Source: Heliopora coerulea (lineage: Eukaryota; Cnidaria; Anthozoa; Scleralcyonacea; Helioporidae). Taken from it: a DNA stretch of 64,000 bases. Under the pieces are notes generated by a model that was not told the origin of the DNA, did not search any database, and worked only from the letters and a program-made list of their open reading frames with translations. Where the stretch lies: positions 649,501 to 713,500 of the forward strand of contig JASJOG010000168.1 in NCBI GenBank assembly GCA_030142905.1, read 5' to 3'. The position numbers and the translations under genes were made by a program. How positions within the stretch are numbered: position 1 is the first letter of the stretch; every line of letters begins with the position of its first letter. Shown here one piece after another: positions 12,499 through 22,768 of the stretch.

Positions 12499-13089
12499 TT
12501 ACAAATTTACAGTAAATCCATGTAATGTAAGTTCAACTTGGTATTTGGTTAGTACACAGTTAGCACAAGCTGATAATGCAGCAAGTTTTATGTTCACTTG
12601 AAAACAATGAACAGCTTTGATAGTATTGTAATCTTCTTCATGCCACCAATCACGTTTTTGAGGGTCATAAATTTCCAGCTTGTCTGCAACTTTTTTAAAC
12701 ACAAGACAGTGTCCTATACTTTGATGATGGTACTCAAAAGCTAATAGGCCAATCTCATCAGGGCAGCCACTGGTAACATCAATGAGTGCTTCATTAAGGG
12801 TTAATATATTATGAATATTACTATTACTTTTTACATGCCATATAAGCTCTGAATGCAAAAATAAATCAATAGTCTTCTCACAATTGAAAAGGATAGACTT
12901 ATCAAAATTTAAATTCCCTTCTTGGCCAGCAATGTGTGTAGCAATCTTGACCGCACATAATGGACACACACGAATGTTATTCACATGACACACAAAAGAA
13001 AGTGAAAGAACAACACAAGAGTGACGGCAAATGAACTCGTTTGCTGAAGTGGTTGGCTTTGGCTGACCAAATATCACTGAAGATAGACC
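12499..13089 (-). CDS. Gene A terminal exon: putative papain-fold cysteine domain
   Basis: It encodes 196 residues and a stop. It starts after the acceptor ...ATTTGTAG with GLSSVIFGQ. Candidate catalytic residues, counted from the exon start, are Cys25 in NEFICRHSCVVLSLSF, His127 in SIGHCLVF and Asp142 in IYDPQKRDWW. The order Cys ... Gly-His-hydrophobic ... Asp-Pro-Gln is that of Tox-PL type deamidases and C39-like peptidases of the papain fold. A Cys-Pro-Leu-Cys pair (42-45) and Cys34 could bind metal. All these residues are conserved in the paralogues at 38654-39244 and 59655-60224, which argues for selection on them. The fold assignment is inference from motif order; no enzymatic activity is shown. 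Confidence 0.7.
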   Translation of the reverse strand, partial: GLSSVIFGQPKPTTSANEFICRHSCVVLSLSFVCHVNNIRVCPLCAVKIATHIAGQEGNLNFDKSILFNCEKTIDLFLHSELIWHVKSNSNIHNILTLNEALIDVTSGCPDEIGLLAFEYHHQSIGHCLVFKKVADKLEIYDPQKRDWWHEEDYNTIKAVHCFQVNIKLAALSACANCVLTKYQVELTLHGFTVNL

Positions 13090-16000
13090 CTACAAATGTC
13101 AACACAGGCAATTTGTCGGTTAAAACTAGTGTGTGAATAGCAAATTAACGACAAACAACACTAAGCATGCAGGAAGATCATGTCCTTGTAAAACAAAGAC
13201 AGATAGATGGAAAGATATGGACATATGGATAGATGGATACTCATAGATTGATAGATATTTAAATACATAATATTATATTTGTACAGCATTTTTTTTTTGT
13301 TTTATAGAAGAGGTATGAATCAGATATGGTACATTTGTGGAAAGGGACATCACATTAACATGATAAGCTCAAGTTCTTAAAGACTGGCTGCTTATTGGAC
13401 TGTTAATGAAGTGGATTAATTAATTGGTAAGTCCAAATGTTAAAATACTGTAGCTCATTAAAAGAACACTGTTCTAAATGGGGGATTATAAGCACCTGCA
13501 GCCATCTTGAACCAGGATATATTTGTTGAACAATAATGTAGCGTGCCATCACTAGAACAACACATTGATAATCAGCAGCTGGTAACACAGCTGATATGTG
13601 GAACCTGAACAAATCATGGGTTTGGATATGCTACAAGAGTACTGTCAACCTTTTTAAATTTCTATGTTTGCAATTGACCATACTTTGTTTCATTCATGAG
13701 AATCCAAAATTCATGTCAGAAATAAGCAATAAAGACTGGCACCAACCTCTTCCTGAGGAGTTACCAGTACCCTGATTTGTCTGAGGACTGGCAATTCTCG
13801 GTTATGTGAATCAACCTATATGTACCAGAAAAATTTTACAATGCTGATTGCTGTAAATTGTGATGCCTTCGTTCAAAAACTACTGACAGTATTTCAACAG
13901 TACCTGTTGCAATAGGATTTTAAGGCTTTCAATTTCCCAGTCACGTTGCTACAGAAACAGAATTACAAACACATAATTGTTACTTTCAACAACAGCCAAA
14001 CTAACACAGCATGGTCCAAAAGTGAAATAACCTCTTATTTATGGGCAAAAGTACATCACACAACTGAGCTTGCATGCATCATTGCAATGTTAAAACAGAA
14101 TAAAACACTGCTTACCAACAAATCCAATTGCTTTGGATTTTTATGTAATTGCTCTCGCAGGCATGCATTTTCCTACAATGAAATTGTGATAATAGTTGTT
14201 TTGAAGCTTTAAAAACGTGGTCACTAGCTAGCCATTAATACATGAAATTAAATGAGGCATGCTAGGATGTGTCTTACAACAGATGGACTAACCATTTATA
14301 TGAGACGAGTGTGAATTGGGTGTCTTGTCTTACATACAACTGGTGTGAGATGTAAACACAATTTTGCTACCTTTTATGCAATCTTTTTTTATTTCTGATC
14401 TAAAGTGCATCTTGCTGTCAGCATAATATTTTGTGTTGCATAAATGGCCATAATATCAAGCAATTATAAATTTTGCAGATGCAATCATGTCTACACCTTT
14501 TATTTACTGCTGGCAAACATTGACCCTGTATTGCTCTGTTAGTCTTAAAAGGACCTAAGCATTTAAGCAAAGCCATAACTCATTGAGCAATATGTAAAGA
14601 ACCATTCACAGTTTCACTGAGAAACTTACAGTCAACCAGGAATGTACATAAGAAGCAAGTTAAGTGACACAAATTTTATGCAAGCCAGGGCACATTAACA
14701 GTAATGTGGAGAGATCATTATTTTTCCTTCTCCTGGTGCTTAACATTATTTAATAAAACACCATGTATGAAGGCCACAAAGGCAATGACCTCATACAATG
14801 GTTTTGCTTATAAACTAACAGTGTGATAAACCCATGAGTCTGAGTTAAAGGAAGAGCAATTGCAGAGTTTGGTGGTCACTGTCCAGTACCCTAATTAAGA
14901 TAAAATCTGATCAATTTTAAGCAGCTATTAAGAAGCAGACATCCAAATTTGTTATATTAAATTATCTGGCATTAGCCAATTATAAAATTCTAAACAGCCC
15001 ACTTGCTTCTCAATGGGTCAAACAATAATTACAGAAAAATGTTGGGCTATAACACTAAGAAAAGGTTTTTTTATCACCATCTTTCAAACTTTTTTATATT
15101 TTATTGTTCAAGTTTAACAGTATTAGCTTTAGTTTTTGTCAGGCATATGCAGACTGAGTTAATTTAACTCTTGACTCTGAAATATTCATAGCCATCACTG
15201 TTGTCAGCTTATTACGCATTTGTGGATTTGGAGAAGGCATTTGATAGGATACCAAGAGAAGTGGTTAGGTGGGCATTGAGGAAGCTGGAGGTTGAAGAAT
15301 GGCTGGTAAAAGCAGTGATGATAATGTATAAGAAAGCAAGAACAATGGTGAAAACAAAGCATGGAAACAGTGAGGAGTTTGAGGTGAAGGTTGGGGTACA
15401 TCAGGGATCGGTTCTGAGTCCATTACTGTTTGTGGTTGTGATGGAGGCACTGATGCAAGACGTTAGGGAGGGCCTGCCATGGGAGCTGTTATATGCTGAT
15501 GATTTAGTTCTGATGGCTGAGAGCATTGAGGAACTTTAGTGGAAAGTGCTGCAGTGGAAAGAGTGCATGGAGGTGAAAGGGTTGAAGATGAACATTGGTA
15601 AGACAAAGGTGATGGTGTCAGGGAAGAATTGTGGTGATGTTGAAAGACTGGGGAAGTGGCCATGTACTGTATGTGGAAATGGTGTTGGGAGCAATTCTAT
15701 CAGATGTACAGGATGCAGTGGATGGGCACACAAGCGATGCTCAGGTGTTAAGGGCTCTCTAGTTAGAGCTGGGAATACGTTTGTGTGCAAGATGTGTGAA
15801 AGAGTAGGTGATGAAGAGGATAGGAATGTGGAGGAGAGCTTGGATCTGGGAAATGGGGTTCACTTAGAGAATGTTGGAAAGTTTTGTTACCTGAGTGATA
15901 TGCTGAATGGGGGTGGAGGAGCAAAATCTGCATCTGTGGCAAGGGCATGTTGTGTGTGGAGGATGTTTAAGGAGTTATCAGGGATCTTGACAAGAAAGGA

Positions 16001-19000
16001 AGTGTCACTTAAGCTGAAGGGGAAGCTGTATGTGACGTGTGTGAGGAGTGCTATAATATATGGAAGTGAAACGTGGGCCATGACGGCAGAGCAGAGTGGG
16101 AGATTGGAACGTATGGAGATGAGGATGGTGAGATGAATGTGTGGTGTATCGCTGAGGGATAGAGTGCCAAGTGCAGAGCTGAGGGAAAGAATGGAGTTTG
16201 AGTCAGTGTCTGACGCCGTGAAACAGAATAGGTTAAGATGGTTGGGACATGTGCTGCAGAAGGATGATGATGATTGGGTGAAAAAGATCATTTCATTTGA
16301 GGTGGAAAGTAAGAGAGGATGGGGAAGGTCGAGGATGACATGGAGCCAGGTGGTGGAAAAGGACATGAGAGTGCGAGTTGAAAAGGGAAGATCCAAAGGA
16401 TAGGGAGAGATGGAGGAAGCTATTGTGTAGAGCTGCCAGCCAACCCCTGCATAAGCAGGGAAAACAGCCATAAAATGACTGTTCTTCTTGTTGTTGTCAG
16501 CTTATAAAGATAACCACAGAAAATATTTTTCAATACCTCAGATGATACGAAATTAAAAGATGCTTACTTTAAAAGTGACATTCCTTTCTGCTTCTAGTTG
16601 TAATAACTTCTCATTCATCAGTCTATTTTTCTAATGAAAGGAGCATCAAAAAATTAATAGAGATATTTAAGACAATTTTATTGATGCTTTCAGACTAGCA
16701 ACATTTTTAGAGCAGCATATCTATTTACATGTTATGAGTACTGTTGCAAAAGAAGAGCCACCTGTGAGAAAATGTTGGATGAATAGTTTATAAAGGCATT
16801 ATTTTCATAAAATGAGTAGATTTGCTTTTAATATACATGGTTTTGAATGAGAGGCTGCCAGGTAATTGCAAAGTTGCACCATTTCTGTTTAAAGAATAGT
16901 TACCAATGACTTTATAATATTAGTTGCATTATTATGCTATCCATATATTATTTTGGCTAAGATAAATTACTGGTACATTGTGCAGGTTTGGAATCCATGG
17001 ATAAAGTAACTCAAGATTTGTATTTCTTAGCGTGAATTTTCAAGATTTTCTGAAGGGGCAGTCCAGGCCTTACTTTGCAAGCTGGTTCATAGAATCACCA
17101 CAACAATTTGAAAATGTCAGATTAATGAGTCAGTGGCTGTATTCTCATTAACAGTGAACTTTATTGGTTTATTATTATAGTTATTACTGACAATCAGCAA
17201 GTGTACACAAAGCTCAGTCTGCACTCCCCAGAAAAATGTTTGATGTGTCTGATGAGAATCAAAACCATAACCTTCTGATGGTCCATCAAATAGAGGTTAT
17301 GAATTCAAAAAAAAATTTCTGAGGGCACAAGTTTGACAAATCTTAATGTCCATCAATTGATATTCGAACCAAGTCAACATTTTTTTTTTATAAAGTAAAT
17401 GGTTTGAACCTGGGAGAATCGTGACATGTTTGAGGAAGTTGATCGTCCAGGTTAGTGTAGTCTTGAGTGTAGTCCAGGTTAGTGTAGTCTTGAGTGTAGA
17501 CTGTTGAGAGCATCAACAGTCTTTCTCAAGACTACACTAACCTGGACGATCAACTTCCTCAAACATGTCATTTTTTTTTTATTTCACCAAAATGTAAAGT
17601 TCTCCAAACATTTGAATTGCACTGGGCTAAAAAGAGAAAAAAATTGCCCACCTTTAACAATGCATTCCTAACATTTTCATATTCTTGATTCATCTGCCAT
17701 TGTGTCTGTTGCAACTTTGAATAAACATATTATTTAGCAGACTCTAATAATTGTAAGTTCCAGTTAATTTTTGTAATATTTCAAACTTAGCTGACTTAGG
17801 TGTCAAAAATTATAAATTAATCCCAAACCAGATTTTGTAATTTTACTGTGGATAATTGGAGCTTTTCTCATCAAGGGTAAATATATGAAGAAAACACTTG
17901 CAAAAAAGTAACATCTTCTAATAGGTAATCGGTTTTCTGGTTATGCACTTAGAACTAAAATTAACAACAATTTTACCAACAGGTACTGCATCCTTAACTG
18001 AAATTTCCATTAATTACAAATTAGGCTGATTACCAAACTCACTTTTGTGAGCAACTGCATTTCTCTTGTTTTAGCTTGTCCCAAGGATGAACTTTTTTGT
18101 TCAGAAATCCTTCTAGCTTCATCCAAACTTTCCTTCAGTTCTTCATTGTCCTACATTTATTACAATTTATGAATTCAAAAAAGAAAATTTCTGAGGGCAC
18201 AAGTTTGACAAATCTTAATGTGTATCAATTGATATTCGAACCAAGTCAACATTTTTTTTTATTTCACCAAAATGTAAAGTTCTCTAAACATTTGAATTAC
18301 ACTGGGCTAAAAGGAGAAAAAAATTGCCCACCTTTAACAATGCATTCCTAACATTTTCATATTCTTGATTCATCTGACATTGTGCCTGTTGCAACTTTGA
18401 ATAAACATATTATTTTACAGACTCTAATAATTGTAAGTTCCAGTTAATTTTTGTAATATTTCAAACTTAGCTGACTTAGGTGTCAAATTCTATTTCAGAA
18501 TCATCCTCAGGGTATTATGAAATGATAACTTCACAATTAACCTACACTGCCGAAGTCAGCTGAAAAATGTCGACTCGAGCGGGATTTGAACTCGCACCTT
18601 CGGGATACCGGTCCGCCGCTCTACCTGTTCAGCTATCAAGTTCACAGGGATTGACTTCAGCAGTGTAGGGGCACAAAATACAAACCTGAGCTAGATTGTC
18701 ATATCTTTTTTTATATTCTGTTGCCTCATCTTTCGCTTTCTGAAGTTCCTGCAAATTTTTGGTTGAAAAAAAGGCACGAATTACGGTATATCCGTAATAT
18801 AGCAATTCTGCATAGACCTTCGTTCTTGGGTTAAAATTCTTTTGAATTGTAAACACAAGATGGAGGTTATAGGACAGCAAAGCTGTCTTAACAGACAGAA
18901 AAACATTTGAGAATGAGAAATATCGGTAGTAAAGATAGTTTAAACGGCGAGTTCCATCATGTCCTTAACGCTTTCCATAATACTGTGATCCTGACTTTGT

Positions 19001-22000
19001 ATGGCCGCTATCGCAAAACCTACTCTAGCCTGTATCTAGCACCAGCAACTTTATTATTCTTTGACCGGATTTTCCTAGTAAAGGGTGTAAATGTATTGCT
19101 AGAACAACTGTGTTTCTTTTTTAGCGCGCGTTTTTTTTCTTTTAATGTGTACATAAGATAAGCGGTCATTAAATTAAAGGGTTTTGGAAATAAGCCGTAT
19201 AGAGGATAAATAAAAGTCAGCCCACCCGGAGCTTTCGTATTAACAAATTTCTTACTAATTTTCTATTCTGGTAATTTATTTATCATAGCAACTAACTGTT
19301 AACAATTCTTGAATTTGTTCCAGCTGGTTTTGAATTTCCGTTGTTTCCTGAAAAATTCATATGTTAAAAACAAATTAAACTTTTTCAAAAAGACACTGAT
19401 ACTTGATAATGACAAGTAATTTTTTCTTTTTAATTTACAAGAACATTTTCCATGGCAATAATGGCTAACAAAGTGGGTTAAACTATGATTGATTGATTGA
19501 TTAATTGATTGATTTATTAACCGATCAATCAGTCATTTAATCAATCACAAGTCTTTCTACCCTTCTAGCCTGCCAATGTTTGCAAAAGTAAAAGGTCTTA
19601 CAACTTCGGGAGACAAGATACAAACCTGATCTAGATTGTCACATCTATTTTTGTATTCTGTTGCCTCATGTTTCGCTGTCTGAAGTTCCTGCAAATTTTT
19701 AGTTGAAAAAAAGCACGAATTACTGTATATCCGTAATATAGCAATTCTGCATAGACCCTGTGGAATAAACGGTGCCAATGTTATATTCTTTTAAGCGCAT
19801 TTAAATTAGCGTTTCAAGCTTAGTTCTTGGGTTAACATTCCTTTGAATTGTAAACACAAGATGGAGGTTATAGGACAGCAAAGCTGTCTTAACAGACAGA
19901 AGAACATTTGAGAATGAGAAATATCGGTAGTAAAGATAGTTTAGAGGGAGAGTTCTATCATGTCCTTAATGCTTTCCATAATACTGTGATCCTGACTTTG
20001 TATGGCCGCTACCGCAAAACCTACTCTAGCCTGTATCCAGGACATCGTATAATTCACTATATGACTCAAGCCTGTATCTAGCACCAGGAACTTTATTATT
20101 CTTTGACTGGATTTTCCTAGCAAAGAGTATAAAAGTATTGCTAGGACGATTGTGTTTCTTTTTTAGCGCGCGTTATTTTTTTTCTTTTAAAGTGTACATA
20201 AGATAAGCGGTCATTAAATTAAAGGGTTTTGGAAATAAGCCCTATAGAAGATAAATAAAAGTCAGCCCACCCGGAGCTTTCGTATTAACAAATTTATTAC
20301 TAATTTTCTGTTTTGGTAATTTATTCATCATAGCAACGAACCGTTGACAATTTTTGAATTTGTTCCAAATATAGCAAATTTATATAGCAAATATTATCTG
20401 GCAAATATATTTTGCAAATATATTTAGCAAAGATATTATATTATTCAAATATTATATAGGAAATATATTTGTTACAAATATAGCTTTTCCTTGTGCAGTA
20501 CTACTGATTTTTCCTTGCCGCTATTGTGCAAGCCAGGCCCACCTATGATATCTATCAAAAAAGCAAAATTCTAAGCATCTCATGCTCTTACAGAAATAGA
20601 TAGGTACAGCGATTAACATTGGGGCACAAGATACAAACCCGAGCTACATTGTCATATTTTTTTTTATATTCTGTTGCCTCATCTTCCGCTGTCTGAAGTT
20701 CCTGCAAATTTTTGGTAGAAAAAAAGCACGAATTACTGTATATCCGTAATATAGCAATTCTGCATAGACCCTGTGGAATAATCGGTGCCAATGTAACATT
20801 CTTTTAAGCGCATTTAAATTAGCGTTTCGAGCTTCATTCTTGTGTTAAAATTCTTTTGAATTGTAAGGTGGAGGTTATAGGGCAGCAAAGCTGTCTTAAC
20901 AGACAGAAGAACATTTGAGAATGAGAAATATCGGTAGTAAAGATAGTTTAGAGGGAGAGTTCCATCATGTCTTTAACGCTTTCCATAATACTGTGATCCT
21001 AACTTTGTATGGCCTCTATCGCAAAACCTACTCTAGCCTGCATCCTGGACATCGTAAGGCTCACTTTATGACTCAAGCCTGTATCTAGCACCAGCAACTT
21101 TATTATTCTTTGACCGAATTTTCCTAACAAAGAGTATAAAAGTATTGCTAGAACAATTGTGTCTTTTTTAGCGCGTGTTTTTTTTTTCTTTTAAAGTGTA
21201 CATAAGATAAGCGGTCATTAAAGGGTTTTGGAAATAAGCCCTATAGAAGATAAATAAAAGTCAGCCCACCCGGAGCTTTCGTATTAACAAATTTCTTACT
21301 AATTTTCTATTTTGGTAATTTATTCATCATAGCAACGAACCGTTGACAATTCTTGAATTTGTTCCAACAGGTTTTGAATTTCCTCTGTTTTTTCCTGAAA
21401 AATTCATATATTAAAAACAAATTAAAATTTTTTAAAAAGACACTGATACTTGATAATGACAGGTAATTTTTTCTTTTTAATTTACAAAAACATTTTCCGT
21501 AGCAATAATGGCTAACAAAGTGGGTTAAACTATGATTGATTGATTAATTGATTGATTAATTGATTGATTAATTGATTGATTTATTAACCGATCAATCAGT
21601 CATTTAATCGATCACAAGTCTTTCTACCCTTCTAGCCTACCAACAGACCTTATTCATAATTTGCGCCTTATTTAATATTCTTTTATGAGCATATCAATTA
21701 GCCCCCGTAGCTTCGTTGTTGTGTAAGAAACTCTAAAGAATTTTTGTTCTCAAACGAGGCTGTAAGGGCTAAAGTACAGTTAACATTCTTCAGTACAGTT
21801 CACACTCTATCTACTGAAGTGGACAGAGTGTTAACTGTACTGAAGTATTAAAGGTCGTTGCCAATCTGAATAGTTGCCAATCTGAAGGATAAGTAAAACA
21901 CTTACGTAGTGGTGTCTGGCATACTTTTCTTCAGGGTTGGCGCACGTTTCTTCAAGGCTGAAATGCGCTTCTCCAAGGTTGGCGTGCATTTTTCCATGGT

Positions 22001-22253
22001 TGGTGCACCTTTCTTGAAGGTTGGTGTACATTTTTTCAAGGTCGGCGCACTTTTTTTTAAGCCTGGCACATTCCTTTTCAAGAGACTTATTTTTTGTTTT
22101 CTTTTCTTCCAGTAACGAGACCAAATTTGAACGCTCCATATTACTTTCCCTCAACTGTCCTCGGGTTTTTTCAATTAAAATAGACTGCCGACCAATATCC
22201 CCTGCAGCATCGTTTACGACCTCATTTTGTTGGACTGCAACAATTCCAGCATC
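12499..22253 (-). CDS. Gene A: coiled-coil protein with C-terminal papain-fold-like domain (multi-exon)
   Basis: No known gene name recognised. I could delimit thirteen exons by AG/GT borders, 5' to 3' on the minus strand: 22253-21906, 21394-21341, 20701-20639, 19688-19626, 19347-19297, 18748-18686, 18394-18332, 18150-18043, 17714-17652, 16630-16568, 13948-13904, 13815-13747, 13089-12499. All lengths are multiples of three and all are phase 0, giving about 547 residues with no internal stop. Everything before the last two exons is strongly charged, heptad-rich coiled coil (for example ELQKAKDEATEYKKRYDNLA). The last exon carries the conserved domain described separately. The start codon and 5' exons were not found; a possible upstream exon is 30701-30643. 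The introns hold a non-LTR fragment, foldbacks and a tRNA-like insert. Exon borders are by eye and some exons may be alternative. Confidence 0.65.
13747..13815 (-). CDS. Gene A penultimate exon (linker)
   Basis: Twenty-three codons between acceptor ...ATATAG and donor GTTGGT, reading VDSHNRELPVLRQIRVLVTP then QEE, joining in phase 0 to GLSSV of the last exon. The same exon occurs in unit B at 39901-39969. It is not coiled coil and links the coil to the globular domain. Confidence 0.65.
13950..15198. other. Intron of gene A
   Basis: Collinear with 40104-41321 of unit B, with scattered substitutions. Short open frames here are not preserved between the two copies. Nothing else recognised. Confidence 0.6.
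15212..16491 (+). mobile_element. 5'-truncated non-LTR retrotransposon fragment, unit A
   Basis: A 13-bp target-site duplication TGTTGTCAGCTTA flanks the fragment (15199-15211 and 16492-16504). The right end finishes in a GTT/CTT-rich short repeat tail (GTTCTTCTTGTTGTT). It contains the back half of a reverse transcriptase on the + strand. The same insertion is present at 41335-42600 in unit B, so it predates the duplication. Confidence 0.85.
15214..16403 (+). pseudogene. Reverse transcriptase C-terminal half with embedded PHD-like finger
   Basis: It begins in the RT palm (YAFVDLEKAFDRIPREVVRW), continues to GVHQGSVLSPLLF and the catalytic YADD at about 15495-15506, then the thumb. Between the thumb and the usual YLGDML-like segment sits a C4HC3 zinc-finger pattern: C-x2-C-x9-C-x2-C-x4-H-x2-C-x14-C-x2-C (about 15664-15800). 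The C-terminal part has SETWAMTAEQSGRLE and RLRWLGHVLQKDDDDW, as in many non-LTR polymerases. In-frame stops are at 15537-15539 (TAG, where unit B has AAG) and 16134-16136 (TGA, where unit B has TGG). The endonuclease and first RT motifs are missing. Confidence 0.85.
17301..18490 (-). repeat. Tandem duplication of an exon-containing block in gene A
   Basis: The blocks 17301-17800 (less the foldback at 17422-17570) and 18170-18490 are near-identical, starting GAATTCAAAAAA and each containing one copy of the 21-codon exon reading LQQ-Q-QMNQEYENVRNALLK (17652-17714 and 18332-18394). Unit B has only one copy of this block (43417-43740). The duplication is therefore specific to unit A or was lost in B. 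Confidence 0.8.
17422..17570. repeat. Foldback with perfect 46-bp inverted arms
   Basis: Arms 17422-17467 and 17525-17570 are exact reverse complements, starting TGACATGTTTGAGGAAGTTG. The left side also has a 27-bp direct tandem duplication (17446-17472 and 17473-17499). The structure lies between two runs of T inside the duplicated exon block and is absent from the equivalent place in unit B (about 43505), so it is an insertion. Confidence 0.8.
18542..18668 (-). repeat. tRNA-like SINE unit bounded by 17-bp inverted repeats
   Basis: CTACACTGCCGAAGTCA (18542-18558) is inverted as TGACTTCAGCAGTGTAG (18652-18668), one mismatch. Between them, the minus strand has an A-box TAGCTGAACAGG (plus 18624-18635) and a B-box with T-arm GCGAGTTCAAATCCCGC (about plus 18580-18596), at tRNA spacing. 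A complete acceptor stem is not evident, so I call it a tRNA-derived insert and not a tRNA gene. Confidence 0.6.
18669..21640 (-). repeat. Threefold ~1-kb tandem repeat carrying coiled-coil exons
   Basis: Three units begin near 18669, 19600 and 20610. Each has the 63-nt exon ELQ(K/T)A-DEATEYK (18686-18748, 19626-19688, 20639-20701). Units 1 and 3 also have a short exon of the type E-T-EIQN-LEQIQEL (19297-19347 and 21341-21394) and end in a TGATTGATTGAT-rich tract (19488-19570, 21533-21640). Unit 2 has lost the 5' part of that second exon at 20367, where AT-rich filler begins. The units share long non-coding stretches too, so this is block duplication and not convergence. Confidence 0.85.
20368..20490. 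repeat. AT-rich degenerate repeat (AAATAT/ATAGCAAA)
   Basis: About ten degenerate copies of ATAGCAAATATATTT replace the end of the second tandem unit and cut off its short coiled-coil exon. Confidence 0.7.
21788..21845. repeat. Small inverted repeat
   Basis: Arms of about 20 bases (CTTCAGTACAGTTCACACTC and its near reverse complement) around an 18-base loop, in an intron of gene A. Confidence 0.6.
21906..22253 (-). CDS. Gene A 116-residue coiled-coil exon with exact heptads
   Basis: Acceptor ...ACACTTCAG at 22254 and donor GTAAG at 21905-21901; 348 nt, phase 0. After a leading segment (DAGIVAVQQNEVVNDAAGDI) it runs as uninterrupted heptads: KKCADLE, KMYTNLQ, ERCTNHG, KMHANLG, EAHFSLE, ETCANPE, EKYARHH. 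The DNA shows the same 21-bp periodicity, so the heptads grew by duplication. Likely a rod or oligomerisation segment. Confidence 0.75.
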
Positions 22254-22614
22254 CTGAAGTGTAATTATTATTAATAGCAATTAATCAAAAACTGAACATC
22301 ATTACCTAGGTGTAATAAGAGGAGAAAAAGGGAGAACAATTGCCTGTCACAAATAGGTTACAGTACAAAACAACATAAAAGCACTAAGTTCTAAACAGAG
22401 AGTGAAAAATTTTAAATCCTATGAATAGGTCCAGTAATTTATACAGTCAGAAATTTCAACTATGTTATCCACTGGTTTTTCTTTCTTGTATACATATTGT
22501 ATTTTTTTATTCATTGCATTAATTCATCCAGTTTTCATGTGGTATTTGCCAACCCCCCAATCCAGAGTGACAACATGCAAATATCATATATTATAATCAA
22601 ATACTGATTACACA
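22254..22614. other. Non-coding, probable intron of gene A
   Basis: AT-rich; no exon-like stretch recognised before the Kolobok element. Confidence 0.5.
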
Positions 22615-22768
22615 TTAAAGGGACACTCCAGCCTCAAAACAGGTTTTATTTAGATAAAAAAGGTCTATGTGACCTGACCTCAGAATGGGTATTAGTTTTC
22701 TTCAAATCTTGTTTGCAGGCGAAAGCGGTCGCTCCCATTGGTGGTGTTACGTCATTGAGTGATAGAAA

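Noticed and set aside
19941..20123. Possible exon ending SIMESIKDMIELSL in the tandem units of gene A
   Set aside because: The frame is broken by a stop in the third unit and no donor or acceptor is shared among the units.
21909..22115. + strand open frame rich in FFKVGVHF repeats
   Set aside because: It is the antisense shadow of the heptad exon on the minus strand, which has splice sites and coiled-coil character.
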